From Verrucomicrobiota bacterium (GTDB lineage Bacteria > Verrucomicrobiota > Verrucomicrobiia > Opitutales > Opitutaceae): a stretch of DNA of 64,000 nt. Each line of letters starts with the position of its first letter. Position 1 is the stretch's first letter. The position numbers and the translations under genes are program-made. The stretch lies in contig JAUVVA010000003.1 in NCBI GenBank assembly GCA_030604905.1, forward strand, positions 1-64,000, read 5' to 3'. The notes beneath the pieces are model-generated. The model saw only the letters and a list, made by a program, of their open reading frames with translations, did no database searches and was not told the DNA's origin. Positions 48,111 to 56,573 of the stretch are shown piece by piece.

Positions 48111-49673
48111 ATGATACCCAAAATCCTGAAACCCTTCCGAAGCGCCATCATCGGCGCCTCGCTCACCCTTGGCCTCTGCGCGCAGGTTCACGCCACCGAA
48201 GCGCGCTTTTCGGGCTTCATCCTCGACACCCGGGAGTGGCTGGAAACGAAAAATCCCAACCACCCGGCCGGACCCGCGAGCGGGCTGCAGGTCAGCGGCT
48301 GGTCTCTCTTTGGCTCCGGCTTCCCCTCCACGAATTTCATCGGGCTCGAAGCGCAGGTGGAACGGCTGCCTAGGTTCGTTTCCAGCGTGCGCCCGCGCGC
48401 TGGCGCGCAAGTGGCGCAACTGCCCGCCTACGCTCCGATTCAGGCGCCCGGCTCCGCGTCGGAAAACTGGGTCTCGGGAACCGTCACCTTCTCCGCGCAA
48501 GACATGGTGGATCTTGTCCGCGTGCGGCTGGGTGATTCGGTTCCCTCCAACTGGCGCCTGGGCATCCTGATCGACAATCTCGACTCGCCCGCCTACGTTT
48601 CGAAAGAAATTCGAATCTCCATCGGCGACGCTGTTTCCCCGCCCGTGCTCACCACCGGCGGCGCGGGCATCGCCAACGGAAAACCCGACTGGTATTTCTG
48701 GGACATTATCGACGCCAAGCCCGGCGCGGAGCTCATCATCCGCGCGTCGCCAAACTCCGGCGTCGCCACCCTAGGCGGCGTGATCTTTATGTCCCAAGAA
48801 AACGCGCCCGCCCCCCGCCACGTCGGCGAATTCTCCCGCCCCGGCGAATACATGAAGGACTACTACGTCTTCAAAGAAGGCGACACCTTCCATCTGTTCT
48901 ACAACGTCGGCGACGCCGGCTCCACGCAGGACTGGCAGGAGCCGAACAACGAAAAAGCTTTCGGCCACGCCACCTCGAAGGACCTGCGCAACTGGACCCA
49001 CCACCCGCGTATTCTTCACGTGATTCCCGGCACTTGGGAGGGCCAAGTCGTGTCGGCGCCTTCGATCATCAAGCACGAGGGGACCTACTACATGTTCTAC
49101 ACCGGTTTCGACGACCGCGTGGTCGGCAAACAATCCATCGGTCTGGCCACCAGTCCCGATCTCTTCAATTGGACGCGTCATCCGGGCAACCCGCTCTATG
49201 AAGCCCCGGCCTGGACCATGCGCCCCCCGAGCGGCTGGATCGATTGCCGCGACGCGCATGTGATCAAGCACAAGGACGAGTTCCTGCTCTTCACCATGGT
49301 GACGACGGCGGAAGGCCGTGGAGCCATCTCGCTCGCCACCTCGCGTGATTTGAAAAAATGGACCGATCGCGGCCCGGCCTTCATCACCTTCGAGGCTCCC
49401 GAGAGCCCGCGCGTCTTTGAGCACAAAGGCATCTACTACATGTTCGCGACGAGCGGCCACGGAAAGATCCTCGTGAAGACCACGGATCCGAAGAGCGGCA
49501 ACTGGGAAAAGGTGCCTTTCCGCTGGCCCGCCCCGGGCTTCTGGTCCGGCTGGGAGGTGGTGCAGGACGGAGACCGCACCATCTTCTCGGCCTTCGAGTG
49601 GAAATTCTACGGCAACCACATCCGCTTCTGGGAAGTGGACTGGGACGGCGAGGTGCCGCTCGTGCGCTACTGA
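48111..49673 (+). CDS. Secreted five-bladed beta-propeller glycosidase (GH43/GH32-like)
   Basis: Signal peptide; YYVFKEGDTFHLFYNVGDAGS..., AFGHATSKDLRNWTHHPRIL, SAPSIIKHEGTYYMFYTGF, IGLATSPDLFNWTRHPGNPLYE. Confidence 0.78.
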   Translation: MIPKILKPFRSAIIGASLTLGLCAQVHATEARFSGFILDTREWLETKNPNHPAGPASGLQVSGWSLFGSGFPSTNFIGLEAQVERLPRFVSSVRPRAGAQVAQLPAYAPIQAPGSASENWVSGTVTFSAQDMVDLVRVRLGDSVPSNWRLGILIDNLDSPAYVSKEIRISIGDAVSPPVLTTGGAGIANGKPDWYFWDIIDAKPGAELIIRASPNSGVATLGGVIFMSQENAPAPRHVGEFSRPGEYMKDYYVFKEGDTFHLFYNVGDAGSTQDWQEPNNEKAFGHATSKDLRNWTHHPRILHVIPGTWEGQVVSAPSIIKHEGTYYMFYTGFDDRVVGKQSIGLATSPDLFNWTRHPGNPLYEAPAWTMRPPSGWIDCRDAHVIKHKDEFLLFTMVTTAEGRGAISLATSRDLKKWTDRGPAFITFEAPESPRVFEHKGIYYMFATSGHGKILVKTTDPKSGNWEKVPFRWPAPGFWSGWEVVQDGDRTIFSAFEWKFYGNHIRFWEVDWDGEVPLVRY

Positions 49674-49685
49674 TCGGCCGCCCCC

Positions 49686-51944
49686 GTGAGCGCCGTCCGC
49701 TCCGCCCCTCGCACCCGCCTCGCGCACTGGCGCCGAGACAGGCCGGGACGCCTTCGAGGCGTCCCGCTGCTCTGCCTGGCCGGGGCCTTGTGCGCCACGC
49801 TCGGTCCCGAGGCACGCGCCCAAGCGGACCCGGAGAGCGAGGCGGACGAGCCCTTCATGCTGGATCCGCTGGTGGTCACCGACGGGGAGGCCGATCCGAC
49901 GGGCTTCGACCGCGATGAGGCGGAGTTGTCCGACCCCGTTTTCAGCAACACACTCATCTGGGACATCGGCGCGAACGAAGGGCTCTTCACCGACCTGGAA
50001 GCCGAGCTCTCCTTCGCCGCCGCCGCCCGGGCTGACGCCGCGGCGCTGGCCGCGGGCTCGGAAACCCTCGATCTACGCGGGTTTCCCAGCCCGCTCCAGC
50101 GCGACGGCTTTTCGCTCGGCGGCATCCCCGAGGTGATCAATCCCTCCGGCAGCCAGGTCATCGTTGGCGCGCTCGTGCCGGTGGTCGGCCGCGCCGCGCC
50201 CGGTGGAATCCGCAACCTCACCAGCGCCCGCCCCGGCGGGCGCCCCTCGCGACAGATCAACGCCTCCGCCTCCACCAACCAGACCTTCACCGCCGGCTTC
50301 ACCGCCACCGACGTGGTAAAGCCACGGAGAGCATGGCTGCTCACCTCCGCCTCGGTCACACACCGCGACGGGCCCCAGCGCTTCGCGGAGATCCATACGC
50401 TTCGGGCCGGCGCCGCCCTCGCGTTGCGACACTCCGCCACCACCAGCACGCTCTGGCAGCTGGACGCCACGGAAACTTCCGGCAACCCCGCCCCCGGCAT
50501 CCCCGATTACCGCGCCACTCCCGGCGGGCCCGTTCTCGGACCCTACCGCCCTCTCGCCGACTTCCACACCCAGGGCCCCAACGCCCACGTGGGCCGCGGC
50601 GCCGTCGCCCTCACCGGTCGGCTCGACTCGCAAATCACGCCCGACCTTGCCCTCGCCTCCGCCACCCAGCTTTTTCACCGCGACTCGCTCCACGATCGCT
50701 TCACCGTGGGCCAATACATCGTGTCCACCGGCGTTTTCTCCGGAGTGCGCGAGCCCCTCCGCCGCACCGGGCATCAGACCAGCCTCGCGCACCAGACCGA
50801 ACTCACGCGGCGCTTTAACACGCGCTTTGGCGACCACCGGGTGCGTCTCGGCGTCGAGGCCGGCCTCAGCCGCGCGCAGGACGAGGAGCGCGGCCTCACC
50901 CCGGCCGATCGACTCGCGCTCCTGCCCCTGAGCGTCCGACGCTTCGACCCCGACGAGCCCGACTACTTCCGTCCCGACTATTCCGACTCCGTTTACCGCC
51001 GCATCGTGATCGACCGGGCGACCGACATCTTCACCTCCGCGGTTTCGCTCGACTCGCGCTCCGCCTTCAACCGCGGCCGCACTGTCATCGCCGCCGGCAT
51101 GCGTTACCGCCACAGCCTCGTGGAAATCGCCGACGACCGGCCCGGCGCCGCCGTGCCGGAGGCCGCGCGCGAGAGCGGAAACAGCTCCTTCCACCTCGGC
51201 GTCAACCAGCGGGTCGGCGCACGGTATCTGATCTTCGCCAACACCAGCTCGGCGTTCGCCCCGACCAGCCGGGTGGACGCGCGCACCGGCGCCATCCAAC
51301 CCGAGCAATCCACAGCCGGCGTCGAGCTTGGTGCCCGCGCCCTCTTCCTTGAACGGCGCATGAGCGTCTCCGCCTTCGTCTACCGCTACTCCAACTCCGA
51401 CATCGCCCGGCTCAACCCGCTCTACAACGATCCCGTCGCCGATCCCAACCAGACCCAGCCCCAGCTCGTGGCCAGCGGCGAGGAGGAATTCCGCGGGCTC
51501 GGCGTCCAGACCGGCTGGCGCCCCACCCCCGAGTGGACTCTCACCGCCCGCGCCAGCTGGACCGACGCCGTGACCGTCTCCTCCCCCGACATCCCGGAGG
51601 AAGAGGGCAAGCCGCTCGCGCGAGTGCCGGCCTTCGCCGGCGCCGCCGCGCTTCGCCGTCAGTTCAACCAAGGGTCCCTTCGCGGCCTGAGCCTGAACTC
51701 CAGCGTGACCTACATCGGCGAGACGGTTCAGAACTACGAACGCCCCAATCGCGCCCGCCTCGACTTCCCGGGCTACACCCTCGTCAGCGCCGGCGCCGCC
51801 TACTCCATCCCGGCCAAAAACAAGAAGCCTCGCCACACCGTCACCGCCACCGTCTCCAACCTCCTCGACGAGGATCTGGTGGAGAAGGCCGCCCGCGTCG
51901 GCGCCGAGCGCAGCCTCACCCTCGGCTGGCGCGTCGAATTTTGA
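49686..51944 (+). CDS. TonB-dependent outer-membrane receptor (divergent plug)
   Basis: Barrel C-terminus VTATVSNLLDEDLVEKAARVGAERSLTLGWRVEF; RYLIFANTSSAFAPTSRVDARTGAIQPEQSTAGVELG. Confidence 0.82.
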   Translation: MSAVRSAPRTRLAHWRRDRPGRLRGVPLLCLAGALCATLGPEARAQADPESEADEPFMLDPLVVTDGEADPTGFDRDEAELSDPVFSNTLIWDIGANEGLFTDLEAELSFAAAARADAAALAAGSETLDLRGFPSPLQRDGFSLGGIPEVINPSGSQVIVGALVPVVGRAAPGGIRNLTSARPGGRPSRQINASASTNQTFTAGFTATDVVKPRRAWLLTSASVTHRDGPQRFAEIHTLRAGAALALRHSATTSTLWQLDATETSGNPAPGIPDYRATPGGPVLGPYRPLADFHTQGPNAHVGRGAVALTGRLDSQITPDLALASATQLFHRDSLHDRFTVGQYIVSTGVFSGVREPLRRTGHQTSLAHQTELTRRFNTRFGDHRVRLGVEAGLSRAQDEERGLTPADRLALLPLSVRRFDPDEPDYFRPDYSDSVYRRIVIDRATDIFTSAVSLDSRSAFNRGRTVIAAGMRYRHSLVEIADDRPGAAVPEAARESGNSSFHLGVNQRVGARYLIFANTSSAFAPTSRVDARTGAIQPEQSTAGVELGARALFLERRMSVSAFVYRYSNSDIARLNPLYNDPVADPNQTQPQLVASGEEEFRGLGVQTGWRPTPEWTLTARASWTDAVTVSSPDIPEEEGKPLARVPAFAGAAALRRQFNQGSLRGLSLNSSVTYIGETVQNYERPNRARLDFPGYTLVSAGAAYSIPAKNKKPRHTVTATVSNLLDEDLVEKAARVGAERSLTLGWRVEF

Positions 51945-52011
51945 GCGGCGCCCCGCCGGACGATCTTTCCGGACCGGATTCTTCCCTCAAGCGGCGTGAC
52001 GCCGGTCTTGA

Positions 52012-52029
52012 CTAACAGCTTTTAGTTAA
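52012..52029. promoter_or_regulatory. Operator CTAACAGCTTTTAGTTAA (O4)
   Basis: Exact 18-nt reverse complement of O3; 13 nt upstream of the pseudopilin start codon. Confidence 0.8.
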
Positions 52030-52042
52030 TTTCGCTTTACGC

Positions 52043-52702
52043 ATGGCTTTTCCCTTCCGCCCCCGCGCCGGCTTCACCCTCGTCGAGTTGCTCACCGTCA
52101 TCGCGGTCATCGGCGTGCTGGCGGCAATCCTCATCCCGGTGGTCGGGCGGGTGCGGGAATCGGCTCGAAAGGCGAACTGCATATCGAACCTCCGCCAGCT
52201 CGGTCTCGCCACCCTGCTTAGCGCCGACGAACGAAACCGTTTCTTCCCGACCGAGTTCACCCAAAGCGGCACGCCGACCAACTGGATCATCCAGATGGTG
52301 CTCAGCGGCTACGCGCCGGATATCGTGCCCATCGTCCGGAACGTGGACACCGTATGGATCTGTCCCAGCGCGCGTCTCGCCCGCGTTCCAGCGGAGGAAA
52401 CGAACGCCAACACTTATGGCAAAAACGAGATCGTCGTCGGCCGAGGCGGAGTGCCCGGCACCGCCCCCACGCTCGCCCGACTGGAAAGCCCTGCCCGGAC
52501 CGCCCTGATCATGGACGGCTTCTGGACCGGCTCCGCGTTCGCCACCAGCGTCAATCCGGTCAACCGCCAGCCCACCGCGGTGCATCCGCCGGACGACTCG
52601 TCGCTGATCAACATCGTTTTCATGGACGGGCACGTCGGGAGCCGACGCCGATCCGACCTCCCCGCGGCCCCTGAAGATATCTTTTGGAGCGGTCGCGGCT
52701 AA
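52043..52702 (+). CDS. Prepilin/pseudopilin-type protein (H-Xn-DG variant)
   Basis: RAGFTLVELLTVIAVIGVLAAILIPVVGRVRESARKANCISNLRQLG; tail HPPDDSSLINIVFMDGHVGSRR...DIFWSGRG. Confidence 0.93.
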   Translation: MAFPFRPRAGFTLVELLTVIAVIGVLAAILIPVVGRVRESARKANCISNLRQLGLATLLSADERNRFFPTEFTQSGTPTNWIIQMVLSGYAPDIVPIVRNVDTVWICPSARLARVPAEETNANTYGKNEIVVGRGGVPGTAPTLARLESPARTALIMDGFWTGSAFATSVNPVNRQPTAVHPPDDSSLINIVFMDGHVGSRRRSDLPAAPEDIFWSGRG

Positions 52703-52762
52703 GGGGCGGTGCATCCCAGCCGACAGTTCCCGCGTCCGCCACGGCCTGCCCTCTTCCACCCG

Positions 52763-53437
52763 ATGCAAACTCAATCCTCGTCAAAGACCCAAAGGCGCAT
52801 GGCGGGCTTCACCCTGATTGAGCTGCTCACGGTGATCGCCATCATCGGCGTCCTCGCCGCCATCCTCATTCCCGTGGTCGGGCGCGTGCGCGAATCCGCT
52901 CGCAAGGCGAACTGCGTTTCGAATCTCCGCCAGATCGGCATGTCCCTGCAGCTTTTCGGAGACGAGCGTGGACGTTTCCCGCCCGCGCAATCCACTCCCG
53001 GCGGCACCTTGACCAACTGGATCATCCAGCTCGCCGAGGGCGGCTACGCGCAGAACTACATCCCGATCCGTCTCGGCGTGGACACGATGTGGATCTGCCC
53101 CACCGCGCGCACGATCCACACTCCCACCGTCGAGCACAACGCCAACACCTACGGCGCCAACGCCGTCGCCCTGGGCGATATCGGCCTCGCGGCCAGCGCC
53201 CCGTCGATCAACCGGGCAAGCAGCCCCGGGCGCACCGCCCTCGCGATGGATGGCGCTTGGACCGGCGGCATGTTCGTGGTCAGCGTGCATCCCGAAACGC
53301 TCCGCCCCGAGCAGACGCATCCGCCGGGCTCCGGCGCCGCCGTGAACGTCCTCTTCATGGACGGCCACGTGAGAAGCATCCGCATCGCCGAGCTTCCCCC
53401 CTCCACCGACGACATCTTCTGGAATGGCCGAGGTTAA
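52763..53437 (+). CDS. Prepilin/pseudopilin-type protein, tandem paralog
   Basis: MAGFTLIELLTVIAIIGVLAAILIPVVGRVRESARKANCVSNLRQIG; tail HPPGSGAAVNVLFMDGHVRSIR...DIFWNGRG. Confidence 0.93.
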   Translation: MQTQSSSKTQRRMAGFTLIELLTVIAIIGVLAAILIPVVGRVRESARKANCVSNLRQIGMSLQLFGDERGRFPPAQSTPGGTLTNWIIQLAEGGYAQNYIPIRLGVDTMWICPTARTIHTPTVEHNANTYGANAVALGDIGLAASAPSINRASSPGRTALAMDGAWTGGMFVVSVHPETLRPEQTHPPGSGAAVNVLFMDGHVRSIRIAELPPSTDDIFWNGRG

Positions 53438-53477
53438 AAACACCGCGCCCTCCGCCGTCCTCCCGCTTCACCCTCCC

Positions 53478-54917
53478 ATGCAGCCCCCCCACATCCACCC
53501 GCTCCGCGTCGGCATTTTTGGCATCGGCCTCGAGGCCTACTGGGCCCAGTTCAAAGGACTCAAAGAGCGCCTCGAGGGTTACGTCGCCGATGTGGCCCGC
53601 CGCCTTGATCGCTCAGGCGTCAGCATCGTCAATCTCGGGCTCGTGGACTCCCCCGAAAAAGCGCTGGAGGCCGGTCACGCCTTTCGCCGCGCCGACGTGG
53701 ACATCCTTTTTCTCCACGTCACCACCTACGCCCTCAGCTCGACCGTGCTGCCCGTCGTGCAACGCGCAAAGGTGCCGGTGATCATCCTCAACCTCCAGCC
53801 CGCCGCGGCCATCGACTACGCGAACTTCAACCGCATGGGCGATCGCACCCGAATGACCGGCGAATGGCTGGCCTACTGCGCCGCGTGCCCGGTCCCCGAG
53901 ATCGCCAACGCCTTCAATCGCGCCCGCATCGGCTTCCACCAAGTCACCGGCGTCCTTGAGGACGGCAGCCCCGTGTGGGCCGAGATCAACGAGTGGATCG
54001 AAGCAGCCCGCGTCGCCCACGTGATGTCCCACAATCGCCTCGGGCTGATGGGCCACTACTACAACGGCATGCTCGACATCTACACCGACACCACGCGTCA
54101 GCTTGCCTACTTCGGCGGTCACATCGAGATCGTGGAGGTCGAGGAACTGGCCGCGCTCCGACGCGAGGTAGGCGCGGAGCAGGTCGCCGCCAAGGTATCC
54201 GAGTTTCGCGAACTGCTCGACATCCAGCCCGACTGCTCCGCCGCCGAGGTGGAGCGCGCCGCCCGCACCGCCGTGGCTCTCGACCGCTTGGTCGCGGCCA
54301 AGGCACTCGGCTCGATGGCCTACTACCACATGGGCTCCGGTTGCCCCGAGCATGAGGACGTGATGAGCTCCGTGATTCTAGGCACCTCGCTCCTCACCGC
54401 CCGCGGCGTCCCGGTGGCGGGGGAATACGAGGTCAAGAACGCCCAAGCCATGAAGATCATGGACACCTTCGGGGCCGGGGGCTCGTTCACCGAATATTAC
54501 GCGATGGATTTCGCCGACGACGTGGTGCTGATGGGCCACGACGGCCCCGGCCATATCAAGATCGCCTCCGGCAAAACCAAGGTCCGTCCGCTCAAGGTTT
54601 ATCACGGCAAGGTTGGCGCCGGCCTCTCCGTCGAGATGAGCGTGAAGCATGGCCCGGTCACTTTGCTCTCCGTCGTGGAATACGCCGACGGCACGCTGAA
54701 GCTCCTCTACGCCGAGGGCGAGTCCGTCCCGGGCCCGATTCTTGAGATCGGCAACACCAACAGCCGCTACCGTTTTCCCATCGGCGCGCGCGCCTTCGTG
54801 GAGCGCTGGAACGAGCAGGGCCCCGCCCACCACTGCGCGGTCGGCGTGGGCTCGGTCGGCTCCCGCATCGAGAAGCTCGCCAAGCTCCTCGGCATGCAGG
54901 CCGTCCGCATCTGCTAG
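53478..54917 (+). CDS. L-fucose/L-arabinose isomerase family protein
   Basis: LRVGIFGIGLEAYWAQFKGLKERLEGY; FLHVTTYALSSTVLPVVQRAKVPVIILNLQP; GAGGSFTEYYAMDFADDVVLMGHDGPGHI. Confidence 0.85.
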   Translation: MQPPHIHPLRVGIFGIGLEAYWAQFKGLKERLEGYVADVARRLDRSGVSIVNLGLVDSPEKALEAGHAFRRADVDILFLHVTTYALSSTVLPVVQRAKVPVIILNLQPAAAIDYANFNRMGDRTRMTGEWLAYCAACPVPEIANAFNRARIGFHQVTGVLEDGSPVWAEINEWIEAARVAHVMSHNRLGLMGHYYNGMLDIYTDTTRQLAYFGGHIEIVEVEELAALRREVGAEQVAAKVSEFRELLDIQPDCSAAEVERAARTAVALDRLVAAKALGSMAYYHMGSGCPEHEDVMSSVILGTSLLTARGVPVAGEYEVKNAQAMKIMDTFGAGGSFTEYYAMDFADDVVLMGHDGPGHIKIASGKTKVRPLKVYHGKVGAGLSVEMSVKHGPVTLLSVVEYADGTLKLLYAEGESVPGPILEIGNTNSRYRFPIGARAFVERWNEQGPAHHCAVGVGSVGSRIEKLAKLLGMQAVRIC

Positions 54918-55024
54918 CTTTTGCCACCGTGCCGGCCCCGCTTGCCCGCGGGCGGTGTCCGGCCTACCCCGGTGCCCTCCAAAGGCGTGCCGCCCTCCCT
55001 TCCTGCCCCCTGCCACCCCGCACC

Positions 55025-56497
55025 ATGTCACTCGTCGCCCCGCCCGCCGCCCCGTCCGCTCCCCCCGCCGACGCGCGCGTGCCGTTCTCCCGCAAACTCC
55101 TTTGGGGCGCGGGCGGCGCGGCCGACAACATCATGTATAACGGGCTGAGCGCCCTCGTCCTGCCGATCTTCAACCTGGGCCTCGGAGTGGACGCCGTGCT
55201 CCTTGGCTACGCCATGGGCATTCCCCGTCTGCTCGACGCGATCACCGATCCTCTTATTGGCAACCTCTCCGACAACACCCGATCCCGCTGGGGCCGGCGC
55301 CGCCCCTACATCCTCTGTGGCGCGATTGGAGCCGGCGTGCTTCTCGCCACGCTCTTCAACCCCGGAGCCGGCTGGTCCACCGACGTCCTTTTCTGGTGGT
55401 TCCTCATTCTCTGCTCCCTCTTCTACGTCGCCTACACCTTCTTCATGATCCCCTACTCGGCCCTCGGCTTCGAGCTGACGACCGACTACGCCGAGCGCAC
55501 GCGCGTCCTCGCCTGGCGACCCTACCTCGGCTTCGCCTCCGGCCTCGCCATCCCCTGGCTCTACAAGCTCTGTTTCGTCTTCGGCGAAAACGAGGTCGAG
55601 GGCGTGCGCGTCGTTGCCGTTTTGATGGGGATAACCGTGATCGCGCTCGGCCTCCTGCCCGCGCTCTTCGTGCCCGAGCCGCCCGCGCCCGCCATCGCAC
55701 CGGCGCCGCTGCCCCTCCTCCAATCGCTGCGCGTCACCTTCACCAATCCGGCATTTCTGCTCCTTGCCGGCGCCACTCTCTGCATTCTTCTCGGCCTCTT
55801 TCTCGCCGGGCCTCTCGGGCTCTACCTCTCCATGTTCTATGTCTTCGGCGGCGACAAGGAGGCCGCCGCCACGATCGGCGGCTGGGCCGGCGTGGCCGGC
55901 ATGCTCGCCGGCTACGTCGGCCTGCCCCTCGCCACCTGGTATTCCGCCCGCTTCGGCAAGCGCCACGCCGCCCTCCTCTTCGTCGGCATCGCGACCCTCA
56001 GCATCCCGCTTACCTGGTGGCTCTTCACCCCCGCCAACCCCTGGCTCATGCTCGTGCCCGCCGTGATCATCGGCATCACGATCAACGGCGCCTTCCTCGT
56101 CGGCGTCTCCATGCTCGCCGACGTCTGCGACGCCGACGAACTTCGCACCGGCCTGCGCCGCGAGGGCATCTACAGCGCCTCGATGGAGTTCGGGAAGAAA
56201 TGCGCGATCGCCCTCTCCACCGTCCTTGGCGGCTACCTCCTCGCCGTCGCCGGTTTCGACCAGAGCCAGGCCACCCAGACCGAGAGCACCCTCACCGCGC
56301 TCCGCCTCGGCTACATCCTCGTGCTCGGCCTCGCCTTCCTCACCGCCTTCCTCCTCTTCCGCCGCTTCCCCCTCACCCACGAGAGCGCCCGCGAAATCCG
56401 CCGCCAACTCGACGCCCGCCGCCCCGACGCCGCCCAGCTTCGGGCCCGACGCGCGCAAAGCGAAACAGCTGGAGAGCAACGCGCCGCGCCACGGTGA
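55025..56497 (+). CDS. MFS sugar transporter, GPH/MelB family
   Basis: 12-TM pattern; LLDAITDPLIGNLSDNTRSRWGRRRPYILCGAIGAG; SMLADVCDADELRTGLRREGIYSASMEFGKK. Confidence 0.92.
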   Translation: MSLVAPPAAPSAPPADARVPFSRKLLWGAGGAADNIMYNGLSALVLPIFNLGLGVDAVLLGYAMGIPRLLDAITDPLIGNLSDNTRSRWGRRRPYILCGAIGAGVLLATLFNPGAGWSTDVLFWWFLILCSLFYVAYTFFMIPYSALGFELTTDYAERTRVLAWRPYLGFASGLAIPWLYKLCFVFGENEVEGVRVVAVLMGITVIALGLLPALFVPEPPAPAIAPAPLPLLQSLRVTFTNPAFLLLAGATLCILLGLFLAGPLGLYLSMFYVFGGDKEAAATIGGWAGVAGMLAGYVGLPLATWYSARFGKRHAALLFVGIATLSIPLTWWLFTPANPWLMLVPAVIIGITINGAFLVGVSMLADVCDADELRTGLRREGIYSASMEFGKKCAIALSTVLGGYLLAVAGFDQSQATQTESTLTALRLGYILVLGLAFLTAFLLFRRFPLTHESAREIRRQLDARRPDAAQLRARRAQSETAGEQRAAPR

Positions 56498-56573
56498 TCT
56501 TTGCGTATCGTCCTGGCTTTCGCGGCGATTCCCTACACCCCATCGGCAGATCCAGGCCCCGGACTCTTCCCAC

